64,000 nucleotides of DNA from Acidovorax radicis N35 (GTDB lineage: Bacteria > Pseudomonadota > Gammaproteobacteria > Burkholderiales > Burkholderiaceae_C). The notes beneath the pieces were generated by a model that searched no databases, was not told where the DNA came from, and saw only the letters and a list, made by a program, of their open reading frames with translations. The stretch lies in contig NZ_AFBG01000019.1 of the NCBI RefSeq assembly GCF_000204195.1, positions 744,001 through 808,000 on the forward strand, written 5' to 3'. Shown here piece after piece: positions 26,901 through 35,222 of this stretch. Positions within the stretch are counted from its first letter, which is position 1, and each line of letters begins with the position of its first letter. Position numbers and translations under genes: made by a program.

Positions 26901-28559
26901 ATGAAAGCCTCTTCCGAACCCTCGGCCCAGCCCGACCATTTCGTGCACGACCGGCTGCCACCCGCATCCGCCTTGCCGACCATGCGCTACGACCTGCCCG
27001 AGCAGCAGATCGCTGCCCAGGCCAACCTGGTGCAGGCCCTGTTTGAGCAGGCCGAGCGCGCCGGCCACATCGACCGCCCGCTGCTGCGCGGCCCGCACCG
27101 CACGTACACCTACCGCGACGCCTGGACCGAGGCCGCGCGCATCGCCGAGGTACTGATGCAGGACCACGGCCTCGTGCCCGGCAACCGCGTGCTGCTGCGC
27201 GGCGGCAACACGGTGGAGATGGCGCTGGCCTGGCTGGGCACCGTCTACGCGGGGCTGGTGGCAGTGGCCACCATGCCACTGCTGCGCGCGGGCGAGCTGG
27301 CCAGCATCATTGAACGCGCACAACCCACGCTGGCGCTGTGCGACGGTCGCCTGCTGGCCGAGCTGCAGGCCGCCCAAACGCAGCACCCCGTGCTGGCCGC
27401 CATCGTGCCGTTTCACACCGCGCCCGACGCGGCCGACCTGATCCAGCGCGCGCAGGCCAAGCCGGGCACCACACCGCCCTGCCCCACATCGGCCGACGAC
27501 ATCGCGCTGATGGCCTTCACCTCCGGAACCACCGGCGCACCCAAGGCCGCCGTGCACACGCACCGCGACGTGCTGGCGGGCTGCGAGGCCTGGCCGCGCC
27601 ACGTGCTGCGGGCCACGCCCGACGACATCGTGGCCGGATCGCCACCGCTGGCCTTCACCTTCGGGCTGGGCGGCTTGCTCGTCTTCCCCATGTGGGCCGG
27701 GGCCAGCGTGTACTTCCCGGACCAACCCTACACCCCTGAGACCATGGTCACCCTGATGCGCGATGCGGGCGTCACCATCTGCTACACCGCGCCCACGTTC
27801 TACCGGCAGATGGCGCCGTTCGCCCAACAGATCGGTCTGCCGCAGCTGCGCATCAGCGTGAGCGCCGGCGAGGGCCTGCCCGACGCAACGCGCCAGCTGT
27901 GGAAGAACGCCACCGGCATCGACATGACGGACGGCATCGGTGCCACCGAGATGTTCCACATCTTTGTCTCGTCGGCGGGCGGCGAAAGCCGCCCTGGCGC
28001 CATCGGCAAGGTCGTGCCCGGCTACACCGCCAAGGTGGTCGACGACGGTGGCCATGAGGTGCCGCTGGGCACGGTAGGGAAGCTGGCCGTGATCGGCCCC
28101 ACGGGCTGCAAGTACCTCGACGACCCGCGCCAGGCCAAGTATGTGAAGGACGGCTGGAACTACCCGGGCGACGCGTTCACGCAGGACGCCGACGGGTACT
28201 TCTTCTACCAGGCGCGCGACGACGACATGATCATCACCGCCGGCTACAACGTGGGCGGCCCCGAGGTCGAAGACGCCCTGCTGCGCCACCCCGCCGTGGC
28301 CGAGTGCGGCGTGATCGGCGTGCCCGACGAGGAGCGCGGCATGGTGGTCAAGGCCATCTGCGTCTTGAAGCCCGGCCACACAGGCGATGCAGCCATGGTC
28401 AAGACCTTGCAGGACCATGTGAAAGCCACCATCGCCCCGTTCAAATACCCGCGCGTGGTGGAGTTCGTCGCGACCCTGCCCCGCACCGAAACCGGCAAAC
28501 TGCAGCGCTTCAAGCTGCGCCAGGGCGCTGCGGCTCCTTCCTCTACAAAAACAACATGA
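26901..28559 (+). CDS. abmG: 2-aminobenzoate-CoA ligase (benzoate-CoA ligase family)
   Basis: A 552-residue adenylate-forming ligase that would activate anthranilate to 2-aminobenzoyl-CoA with ATP and CoA. The P-loop FTSGTTGAPKAAVHTH, the A5 GIGATEMFHIFVS, GWNYPGDAFTQD (A7), DDDMIITAGYNVGGPEVEDAL (A8, written here in part) and the A10 lysine in PRTETGKLQRF are present. The benzoate-type GIGATEMFHIF motif and its place in an operon with the 2-aminobenzoyl-CoA monooxygenase support the substrate. Its stop overlaps the RidA gene start (ATGA). Confidence 0.87.
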   Translation: MKASSEPSAQPDHFVHDRLPPASALPTMRYDLPEQQIAAQANLVQALFEQAERAGHIDRPLLRGPHRTYTYRDAWTEAARIAEVLMQDHGLVPGNRVLLRGGNTVEMALAWLGTVYAGLVAVATMPLLRAGELASIIERAQPTLALCDGRLLAELQAAQTQHPVLAAIVPFHTAPDAADLIQRAQAKPGTTPPCPTSADDIALMAFTSGTTGAPKAAVHTHRDVLAGCEAWPRHVLRATPDDIVAGSPPLAFTFGLGGLLVFPMWAGASVYFPDQPYTPETMVTLMRDAGVTICYTAPTFYRQMAPFAQQIGLPQLRISVSAGEGLPDATRQLWKNATGIDMTDGIGATEMFHIFVSSAGGESRPGAIGKVVPGYTAKVVDDGGHEVPLGTVGKLAVIGPTGCKYLDDPRQAKYVKDGWNYPGDAFTQDADGYFFYQARDDDMIITAGYNVGGPEVEDALLRHPAVAECGVIGVPDEERGMVVKAICVLKPGHTGDAAMVKTLQDHVKATIAPFKYPRVVEFVATLPRTETGKLQRFKLRQGAAAPSSTKTT

Positions 28560-28957
28560 TGATGAACACAGTATTGCAACCCGAGGGCTGGGTGGCCCCC
28601 AAGGGCTATGCCAACGGCATGGCCGCACGCGGCACCATGGTCTTCACCGGCGGCCAGATCGGCTGGAACGCGCAGCAGCAGTTCGAGAGCGACGACTTCA
28701 TCGCCCAGACCCGGCAAACCCTGCTGAATGTGCGTGCGGTGCTGGAGGCCGGTGGTGCCGGCCCCGAGCACCTGGTGCGGCTGACCTGGTATGTGACCGA
28801 CCGCAACGAATACAACAGCCGCCTGAAGGAGCTGGGTGCTGTCTACCGCGAGGTGCTGGGCAAGAACTTCCCGGCGATGGCGTGTGTGCAGGTGGCGGGG
28901 CTCATGGAAGAGCGCGCGAAGATCGAGATTGAAGCAACCGCCGTAATCCCGGACTGA
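28556..28957 (+). CDS. RidA/YjgF-family deaminase, last gene of 2-aminobenzoate operon
   Basis: A 133-residue RidA-family protein (three consecutive Met codons from 28556; exact start uncertain). GTMVFTGGQIGW, a central LVRLTWYVTDRNEY and the C-terminal ACVQVAGLMEERAKIEIEATAVIPD match the family, in which the conserved Arg binds the carboxylate of imine/enamine intermediates. Dearomatised 2-amino products are enamines, so hydrolysis to the ketone with release of ammonium is a plausible role; this is inference. The last 56 bases overlap the convergent EamA gene. Confidence 0.88.
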   Translation: MMMNTVLQPEGWVAPKGYANGMAARGTMVFTGGQIGWNAQQQFESDDFIAQTRQTLLNVRAVLEAGGAGPEHLVRLTWYVTDRNEYNSRLKELGAVYREVLGKNFPAMACVQVAGLMEERAKIEIEATAVIPD

Positions 28958-29879
28958 GCTTTTCCAGCCACCGCTGCAGCGCTTGCCCGTACAGGATGAA
29001 CGCCAGCGCCGCCCCAATCAACGGCAGCGCGGCAAACACCCAACCCGTCAGCAGCTCGCCGCCCAGCGCCACGCCCACCAGCAGCGCCACCGCAGGGTTC
29101 ACGAACGAATAGCTGCCCGCCAGCGCGGCCGACGTGTTCTGCAGCAACCACAGATACGCATTGAGCGCCACCAGCGTGCCAAACACCAGCAGATAGACCC
29201 ACGCCGCCCACGACTTGGCGCTGACCTGGCCCAGAGCCGAGAGCGGCTCGAACCACAGCGCCACCACCAGCCCCATCGCGCCGCCCGCAAACCACTGCGC
29301 GGCCGAGGCCATGGCAGGTGCGGGCAACGAGAGCTTGCGCGATGCATACGAGCCGATGCTCCAGCACAGCGGCGCACCAAAGGCCAGCAGCGCACCGAGC
29401 CAGGTGGCCGAAAAATCCCCCTCCAGCGCCAGCAGCAGCGCGCCCACCACGCCCAGCGCCAGGCCGATCCAGCTGGTGAAAGGCACCCGCTCGCCGCCCC
29501 AGCGCGACCACAGCGCCAGCCACATCGGCATGGTGGTGACCACCGTGGCCATGAGGCCCGAACCAATGCCCAGCTTTTGCGCAAAGCCCATCAGGTTCAT
29601 GGCCAGAAACACCATGCAGCCGCCAACCACCGCCGAATTGCGCCACTGCACCCGCGTGGGCAGTGCATGGCCTTGCCACAGCGCAATCAGCAACATCACG
29701 CCGCCCGCGCACAGAAAACGGATGGCGTTCATGAGCAGCGGCGGCATGGTCTGCACCGCAATGCCGATGGCGAAATAGGTGGTGCCCCACACCACATAGA
29801 CCAGCAGCAGTGCCATGGCGACGGCCCAGCTTCGCTGTGATCGGGGTTGCGCGTTGAAAATTGCCGGCATATTCTTCAC
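28902..29879 (-). CDS. EamA/DMT-family transporter (YedA-like)
   Basis: A 325-residue membrane protein with ten predicted helices in two EamA repeats (first: LLVYVVWGTTYFAIGIAV; second: WLGALLAFGAPLCWSIGSYA). The family exports amino acids or other metabolites. Its 3' end overlaps the RidA gene by 56 bases on the opposite strand. It is divergent from an Lrp/AsnC regulator across only 61 bases that contain a dyad; an amino acid-responsive exporter is therefore likely. Substrate unknown. Confidence 0.9.
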   Translation of the reverse strand: MKNMPAIFNAQPRSQRSWAVAMALLLVYVVWGTTYFAIGIAVQTMPPLLMNAIRFLCAGGVMLLIALWQGHALPTRVQWRNSAVVGGCMVFLAMNLMGFAQKLGIGSGLMATVVTTMPMWLALWSRWGGERVPFTSWIGLALGVVGALLLALEGDFSATWLGALLAFGAPLCWSIGSYASRKLSLPAPAMASAAQWFAGGAMGLVVALWFEPLSALGQVSAKSWAAWVYLLVFGTLVALNAYLWLLQNTSAALAGSYSFVNPAVALLVGVALGGELLTGWVFAALPLIGAALAFILYGQALQRWLEKLSPGLRRLLQSRSSRALP

Positions 29880-29889
29880 CTTACCGAAT

Positions 29890-29920
29890 AATTTATGGAA
29901 ACCGCGAGGTTTTCGGAATT
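29890..29920. promoter_or_regulatory. candidate Lrp-type operator between exporter and regulator genes
   Basis: A dyad with arms GAAACC and GGTTTTC around GCGA (29898-29914), flanked symmetrically by AATT at 29890-29893 and 29917-29920. It occupies most of the 61-base divergent gap, so both promoters overlap it. Confidence 0.5.
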
Positions 29921-29940
29921 TTTACCAAAATCAATCGAAT

Positions 29941-30429
29941 ATGCAAGCAAATATTCAGACAGACGACATGGATGCCAGAATTATTTCGGCATTGGGAGCG
30001 GATGGCCGACGCTCCTATGCCGACGTGGGGGCCGAAGTGGGACTGTCCACGGCCGCCGTGCACGAACGCGTGAAGAAGCTGCTGGACAAGGGCGTGATCC
30101 GCCGTTTTTCGATCAGCGTGGACCCGGAGCGCGTGGGGCTCAACTTCACCGCCTTCGTGGCCATCCGCAACGACGGCGGCATCCATTGCCGTGACGTGGC
30201 ACCGCGCCTGCGCGCCATGCCCCAGGTGGAAGAACTTCACAGCGTGGCGGGCGAATACGACTTTCTGGCCAAGGTGCGCACCACGCATGCGCGCGCACTG
30301 GAGGATGTGATCTACGAAATCAAGGCCATTGCCGGTGTGGCCCGCACCACCAGCACCGTGGTGCTCAACACCGAGTTCGAGGACCGGCCGCTGGACCTGG
30401 GCTGGATGAGCGGGGACAAGGGTGGCTGA
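29941..30429 (+). CDS. Lrp/AsnC family transcriptional regulator
   Basis: A 162-residue protein with an N-terminal helix-turn-helix (DARIISALGADGRRSYADVG, then VGLSTAAVHERVKKLLDKGV) and the C-terminal RAM amino acid-binding domain (FTAFVAIRNDGG through TTSTVVLNTEF). The start at 29941 begins MQANIQTDDMD; an upstream in-frame start at 29815 lies inside the EamA gene and is rejected. Probably regulates the divergent exporter. Confidence 0.92.
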   Translation: MQANIQTDDMDARIISALGADGRRSYADVGAEVGLSTAAVHERVKKLLDKGVIRRFSISVDPERVGLNFTAFVAIRNDGGIHCRDVAPRLRAMPQVEELHSVAGEYDFLAKVRTTHARALEDVIYEIKAIAGVARTTSTVVLNTEFEDRPLDLGWMSGDKGG

Positions 30430-30481
30430 GGTCGATTTGCAGCCGACGATTTCCAAGTCCGACAGGCTCCTAGCACCCGCA

Positions 30482-31159
30482 ATGGCCCACGATGCACCCT
30501 CCACCGCCTATCGGTATGCGGTGTCTTTTGCCCCCAACCCCGGCAGCCTGGGCTGGCTGGCCGGCAGCCATTGGCTGGGCCGCTGCGCAGCCTTGCTGCA
30601 GCCCCTGCAGCAACTGGGTATTGCAGGGGTTTCCGCTGACGACCTGCACCGGCTGACGGCCGCACCGCGCCGCCGTGGCTGGCAGGCCCCGCTCCTGGCG
30701 CCTTTTGCGCTGGCACCCGGCACGGACTGGCTCACGCTGCACCACGCCGTGCAGGCGCTGGCCCACAGCCTCATGCCCTGTGTATTGCCAACCCTGCATG
30801 TAGAGCGCGTGGGCGACGTTCTGGCGCTGGTGCTGCCTGCGTCCCACGCCGCCAACAGCGCCTTGCAGGAAACCGCTGCAGCCGGCCATGCCGCGCTGCA
30901 CCGCCTGGCCGCTCCGCCATCCGGCACCGAACCGTTGCGCAGCGAACATCCGCTGGCGCAGCAGGCGTTCCGCTTTCACCTGCCCCTCACCGGCCCGTTG
31001 CAGCAGGTGGATGCGCGGACGCAGGCCCTGGTTTTTGATGCCGCGCAGGAATATTTCTCTGACCTGCCCCCGCTGAAGTTCAACAGCCTGGCCCTGTTTG
31101 CCGAGCCCACGCCGGGCGCTGACTTTGTGCTGCTGGACCACGTGGAGATGGCACCTTAG
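30482..31159 (+). CDS. DUF1045 family protein (2H phosphodiesterase-like)
   Basis: A 225-residue protein opening YRYAVSFAPNPGSLGWLAGSHWLGR, the DUF1045 signature; relatives occur in phosphonate operons (Phn_opern_protn). The first 2H-like element is weak (LTLHHAVQAL) and the C-terminal part ends in FVLLDHVEMAP. No phosphonate genes are near. The start at 30482 avoids overlap with the Lrp gene; the frame is open from 30422. Function unknown. Confidence 0.75.
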   Translation: MAHDAPSTAYRYAVSFAPNPGSLGWLAGSHWLGRCAALLQPLQQLGIAGVSADDLHRLTAAPRRRGWQAPLLAPFALAPGTDWLTLHHAVQALAHSLMPCVLPTLHVERVGDVLALVLPASHAANSALQETAAAGHAALHRLAAPPSGTEPLRSEHPLAQQAFRFHLPLTGPLQQVDARTQALVFDAAQEYFSDLPPLKFNSLALFAEPTPGADFVLLDHVEMAP

Positions 31160-31209
31160 CCCTTGGAACAGCGCCTGGCACAGCTTGCCACCCGCCCACA
31201 GCCAATTCA

Positions 31210-31653
31210 ATGACCACCACCGACACCGCCATGCCTTCCATCACGATCTATCACAACCCCAAATGCGGTACGTCCCGCAACACGCTCGCCATGATCCGCA
31301 ACAGCGGCGTGGAGCCCGAAGTCATCGAATACCTCAAGACCCCACCTGACCGCGCCACCCTGCTGGCGCTGATCGCCGCCACGGGTGAACCGGTGATCCA
31401 CGCCGTGCGCACCAAGGAAGCGGTCTTCACCGAGCTGCAACTGGACGCGCCGGGCGTGACCGATGCGCAGCTCGTCGAAGCGATGCTGCAGCACCCCATC
31501 CTCATCAACCGCCCCATCGTGGTCACGCCCCTGGGCACACGGCTGTGCCGCCCGTCCGAGAAGGTGCTGGATATCCTGCCCGCCCCCCAGCAAGGCGCCT
31601 TTACCAAGGAAGATGGCGAAGTCGTGACCAATGCCCAGGGCCAGCGTGTCTGA
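31210..31653 (+). CDS. arsC: ArsC-family arsenate reductase (glutaredoxin type)
   Basis: A 147-residue protein (or 140 if it starts at MPSI, 31231). ITIYHNPKCGTSRNTLAMI carries the catalytic Cys; the Arg of KEAVF-preceding HAVRTKE and the NRPIVVTPLGTRLCRP block are those of the plasmid R773-type ArsC, which reduces arsenate with glutaredoxin. The family also includes Spx/YffB-like proteins, but the NRPIV and CRP motifs favour arsenate reductase. It precedes an MFS transporter by 21 bases; no arsR or arsB is present. Confidence 0.85.
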   Translation: MTTTDTAMPSITIYHNPKCGTSRNTLAMIRNSGVEPEVIEYLKTPPDRATLLALIAATGEPVIHAVRTKEAVFTELQLDAPGVTDAQLVEAMLQHPILINRPIVVTPLGTRLCRPSEKVLDILPAPQQGAFTKEDGEVVTNAQGQRV

Positions 31654-31674
31654 GGCCGTAGCGCACTGCGGCGC

Positions 31675-32874
31675 ATGACCGCCGCCTCACAACGCTGGAC
31701 CGTGGCGCGCCTGGGCACGGCCCAGACCTTGTCCTGGGCCTCGTCCTACTACCTGCCCGCCATGCTGGCCGTGCCCATGGCGCGCGATCTGGGCGTGGCC
31801 ACCCCCACCGTGTTCGCAGCGTTCTCGGTGGCGCTCATCGTGTCGGCGTTGCTGGGGCCGGTTGCGGGTCGGACCATCGACCGCCATGGCGGGCGACCGG
31901 TGCTGGTGGGCACCAACCTGCTGTTTGCCGCCAGCCTGGCGGGCATGGCGCTGGCGCAAGGCCCCGTGGGCCTGTTTGCCGCCTGGGTGCTGATGGGCGT
32001 GGCCATGGGGTCCGGCCTGTACGAGGCCGCGTTTGCCACGCTGGTGCGCCTGTACGGCCAGGGCGCACGCAGTGCCATCACCGGCATCACGCTGATTGCG
32101 GGTTTTGCCAGCACCGTGGGCTGGCCGCTGTCGGCCTGGATGGAAGTGCAATGGGGCTGGCGCGGCGCATGTGTGGGATGGGCAGCATTGCATTTGCTGG
32201 TGGGCTTACCGCTGAACGGCTGGTTGCCGCGCATCGCGTCCGAAGAGAAGGGCCCAACCACAGGAGCCGGTACACACTCTTCCACCGCCGCCACAACAGC
32301 CACACCTGCATCGCCCGCTCCCGACCACGCGCTGCGCACCACCGTGCTCCTGTCCTTCGTGTTTGCCGTCACCTGGTTCACCAGCACTGCCATGGCGGCC
32401 CATCTGCCACGCCTGCTGCAGGCCAGTGGCACATCGTTGCAGACGGCGGTGACCATGGCGGCGCTCGTGGGCCCGGCCCAAGTGGCGGCGCGGCTGCTGG
32501 AGTTTGGCTTCCTGCGCCGCCTGCATCCATTGCTGTCAGCCCAGCTGGCGGCGGTGGCCCACCCGGTGGGCGCGGCCTTGTTGATGGTGGTGGGCGGGCC
32601 CGCAGCCGCGGTGTTCACGGTGTTGCACGGGGCCGGCAACGGCATCCTGACCATTGCCAAGGGCACGCTGCCGCTGGTGCTGTTTGGGCCTGCAGGCTAC
32701 GGCGCCCGCCAGGGCCTCATGATGGTGCCTGCCCGCGTGGCACAGGCCTTTGCCCCCGTGCTGTTCGGCATGCTGATCGATGGTGTGGGCGCTGCCGCCC
32801 TGTGGGCCACCACGCTGCTGGGGTTGGCAGCGCTGGGAGCGTTGTGGGTGTTGCGGCCCGTGGCGCAGCGCTGA
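31675..32874 (+). CDS. MFS transporter
   Basis: A 399-residue permease with 12 predicted helices and the MFS loop 2-3 motif GRTIDRHGGRPVL (about residues 65-77). A charged, Thr/Ala-rich central loop (about 185-220) divides the halves. Being 21 bases downstream of arsC it is likely co-transcribed, and an arsenical or organic-acid export role is possible, but the sequence does not show the substrate. Its TGA directly abuts the tag stop codon on the other strand. Confidence 0.88.
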   Translation: MTAASQRWTVARLGTAQTLSWASSYYLPAMLAVPMARDLGVATPTVFAAFSVALIVSALLGPVAGRTIDRHGGRPVLVGTNLLFAASLAGMALAQGPVGLFAAWVLMGVAMGSGLYEAAFATLVRLYGQGARSAITGITLIAGFASTVGWPLSAWMEVQWGWRGACVGWAALHLLVGLPLNGWLPRIASEEKGPTTGAGTHSSTAATTATPASPAPDHALRTTVLLSFVFAVTWFTSTAMAAHLPRLLQASGTSLQTAVTMAALVGPAQVAARLLEFGFLRRLHPLLSAQLAAVAHPVGAALLMVVGGPAAAVFTVLHGAGNGILTIAKGTLPLVLFGPAGYGARQGLMMVPARVAQAFAPVLFGMLIDGVGAAALWATTLLGLAALGALWVLRPVAQR

Positions 32875-33549
32875 TCAACCGCGCGGCGCCACAAACTCCG
32901 CCCGCGCCTTGAGCGCTGGGGCGCGCGAATGGCAACCCTCCAGGTGGTCGTTCACCAGCCCCATGGCCTGCATGAAGGCATACACCGTGGTGGGGCCCAC
33001 AAAACTCCAGCCGCGTTTTTTCAGGTCCTTGGACATGGCGATGGACGCGGGCGACGTGGACAGGGTGCGCGCCACCTCGCGCGTGAGGCGCTCGGGCCGG
33101 TCGGCGGCGGCAGGCTCGTAGCGCCACGCGTAGTGTGCGAGTGAGCCGAACTCGCGCCGCAGCTCCAGCACGCGCCGTGCATTGTTGATGGTGGACTCGA
33201 TCTTTCCCCGGTGGCGCACAATGGCCGCGTCCTGCACCAGGCGCTCGACATCGGTGGGGCCGAAAGCGGCAACCTGCTCAGCATCGAAGTTCGCAAACGC
33301 TGCGCGAAACCCCTCGCGCTTGTTCAGGATGGTCAGCCAGCTCAGGCCCGACTGGAAGCCCTCCAGGCAGATCTTCTCGAACAGCCGCCGGTCGTCCGCC
33401 ACCGGAAAGCCCCATTCCTGGTCATGGTAGTGGCGGTAAAACGGCGTGGCCTGGCACCAAGTGCAGCGCGGGCAGCCGGCCTCGTCGGCAAACAGGCCCT
33501 CGGGCAAGTCAGGCAGGTCACGCGGCGGAGAGGTGGGTTCAACGGTCAT
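32875..33549 (-). CDS. tag: DNA-3-methyladenine glycosylase I
   Basis: A 224-residue base-excision repair enzyme removing 3-methyladenine from alkylated DNA. CPRCTWC with the following HYHDQEWGFPV, the SGLSWLTILNKREGFR helix-hairpin-helix region, KRGWSFVGPTTVYAFMQAMG and HLEGCHSR (His/Cys zinc ligands) identify Tag. About 30 residues longer than E. coli Tag at the N-terminus; an ATG at 33558 is an alternative start. Convergent with the MFS gene, stop to stop without a gap. Confidence 0.93.
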   Translation of the reverse strand: MTVEPTSPPRDLPDLPEGLFADEAGCPRCTWCQATPFYRHYHDQEWGFPVADDRRLFEKICLEGFQSGLSWLTILNKREGFRAAFANFDAEQVAAFGPTDVERLVQDAAIVRHRGKIESTINNARRVLELRREFGSLAHYAWRYEPAAADRPERLTREVARTLSTSPASIAMSKDLKKRGWSFVGPTTVYAFMQAMGLVNDHLEGCHSRAPALKARAEFVAPRG

Positions 33550-33631
33550 GCGTGGCATTCTAGAAACTGCACCGGCCACGCTGCTGACACCCCTTCGGAC
33601 GCCCCACGCGATCTGCCCATAAACTGCCCGC

Positions 33632-34786
33632 ATGCGCCAGTTTCTCCCCCGCCTGCGAGCCTTGCCCCCCCTGATGATCAGCCTTGCCCTGGCGGGCTGC
33701 GCCAGTACCACCAGCCCCACCAGCATGCTGGGCTACTACTGGCAGTCGGTGCAGGGGCACATGCAGATCATGCAGGCGGCCGAGCCGATCGACCGCTGGA
33801 TCGCCCGCACCGACGTCCCACCTGCCCTGCGCGAGCGGCTGCAGCTGGCGCAGCGTGCCCGCACCTTTGCCGTGGCCGAGCTGGGCCTGCCCGACAACGC
33901 CAGCTACCGCCGCTATGCGGACCTCAAACGCCCCGCCGCCGTGTGGAACGTGGTGGCCGCGCCGCCGTACTCCCTCACGCTGCACACCTGGTGCTTCCCG
34001 GTCACGGGTTGCATTGGCTACCGGGGCTACTTCACCGAGGGCGCCGCGCAGGCCGAGGCGGCTGAACTGGCCGCGCAAGGCCTGGAGGTGGAGGTGTATG
34101 GCGTGCCCGCGTACTCCACGCTGGGCTACATGAACTGGGCGGGGGGCGATCCGCTGCTCTCCACCTTCATCGCCTGGCCCGAGGGCGACTTTGTGCGCCT
34201 GTTGTTCCACGAGCTGGCGCACCAGGTGGTCTATGCCAAGAACGACACCTTGTTCAACGAGTCGTTCGCCACGGCCGTGGAGCGCATCGGCATTGCGCAG
34301 TGGCTCGCAACCCAGTCCACCCCGCAGGCGCGCGAGGCGTTTGCCACCAGCGAGGCGCGGCGCAGCGCCTTCCGCGCGCTGACGCGCGCCACACGCGCCC
34401 GGCTGGCAGCCATTTATGAACAAAAAGAGGCCCCAGCGCTTGGTGGTAATGCGCTAGAAGCTATGAAAATTGAAGCAATGGAGGCTTTTCGCACCGACTA
34501 CGCAGCCCTGCGCGCACGCTGGCTGGGTACACCAGGCGGCCCCGCCCCCCAGGCCACCACGGCCCAAGTGACGGGCTACGACCGCTGGGTGGCCAAGGCC
34601 AACAACGCCAGCTTTGCCGCCCAGGCCGCCTACGACGAACTGGTGCCCGGATTCGAAGCCCTGTTTGAGCGCGAAGGCCGCGACTGGCCCCGGTTTTATG
34701 ATGCCGTACGACAACTGACGCAGCAGCCCCAGCCTCAACGCCACGAGGCCTTGCGCGCACTGCGGCCTTCCCAGACAACGCCCTAA
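33632..34786 (+). CDS. putative aminopeptidase lipoprotein with repeat-derived insertion
   Basis: A 384-residue protein of the putative aminopeptidase family formerly DUF2265. The N-terminus is a lipoprotein signal (LMISLALAGCAST, Cys at residue 23), so it is probably membrane-anchored in the periplasm. The zinc-protease motif LFHELAHQVVYAKNDTLFNE is at about residues 191-210, with further acidic residues in SFATAVE. Residues about 264-282 (QKEAPALGGNALEAMKIEA) are encoded by a complete reverse-oriented family-A repeat (34420-34477) in frame. Substrate unknown. Confidence 0.85.
   Translation: MRQFLPRLRALPPLMISLALAGCASTTSPTSMLGYYWQSVQGHMQIMQAAEPIDRWIARTDVPPALRERLQLAQRARTFAVAELGLPDNASYRRYADLKRPAAVWNVVAAPPYSLTLHTWCFPVTGCIGYRGYFTEGAAQAEAAELAAQGLEVEVYGVPAYSTLGYMNWAGGDPLLSTFIAWPEGDFVRLLFHELAHQVVYAKNDTLFNESFATAVERIGIAQWLATQSTPQAREAFATSEARRSAFRALTRATRARLAAIYEQKEAPALGGNALEAMKIEAMEAFRTDYAALRARWLGTPGGPAPQATTAQVTGYDRWVAKANNASFAAQAAYDELVPGFEALFEREGRDWPRFYDAVRQLTQQPQPQRHEALRALRPSQTTP
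34420..34477 (-). repeat. AT-rich palindromic repeat, family A, in frame inside aminopeptidase gene
   Basis: On the minus strand: AATTTTCATAGCTTCTAGCG, CATTACCACCAAGCGCT, GGGGCCTCTTTTTG. Matches the canonical copies base for base in the AGCT, AAGCGCT and GGCC blocks. Confidence 0.8.
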
Positions 34787-34797
34787 GGAGACGACCC

Positions 34798-35205
34798 ATG
34801 CCCGACATCCACATCCACCGCGACCACCACCTGGGCTTCAAGGAAGCCCGCAAGGTCGCCTTCTCCTGGGCCGAAAAGGCCGAAGAAAAATTCGACATGG
34901 AATGCACCTACGAAGAAGGCGAGAAGGAGGACCTGCTGACCTTCACCCGCTCGGGCGTCAAGGGCACACTGCTGGTGGATGCCCACCAGTTCGAGATGAA
35001 GGCACAGCTCGGTTTTCTGTTCGGCGCGTTCAAGGACCGCATCGAGGCCGAAATTGGCGAACAGCTCGACGCCCTGCTCAATGCGCCCCACCCCGGCGCC
35101 AAGAAGCCCGCTGTCGACAAGAAGAAACACGCGGCGGAGGCGGGTGCAGACAAGCCGGCCACCAAAGCAGCGGCGAAACCCGCACCCAAGGCCAAGAAGG
35201 CGTAG
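34798..35205 (+). CDS. polyhydroxyalkanoic acid system family protein
   Basis: A 135-residue protein matching the PHA granule-region family: MPDIHIHRDHHLGFKEARK, FDMECTYEEGE, DLLTFTRSGVKGTLLV and AQLGFLFGAFKDRIEAEI, followed by a Lys/Ala/Pro-rich tail (about residues 98-135) that could bind DNA or granule surfaces. An AAGGAGA box precedes the start, 11 bases after the aminopeptidase stop. Exact role unknown. Confidence 0.85.
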   Translation: MPDIHIHRDHHLGFKEARKVAFSWAEKAEEKFDMECTYEEGEKEDLLTFTRSGVKGTLLVDAHQFEMKAQLGFLFGAFKDRIEAEIGEQLDALLNAPHPGAKKPAVDKKKHAAEAGADKPATKAAAKPAPKAKKA

Positions 35206-35222
35206 CCGCCGGGGCCCTGACC

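Noticed and set aside
31210..32874. arsenic resistance operon
   Set aside because: Only arsC-like and a generic MFS gene are present; no arsR, arsB/acr3 or arsH, so an operon claim is not supported.
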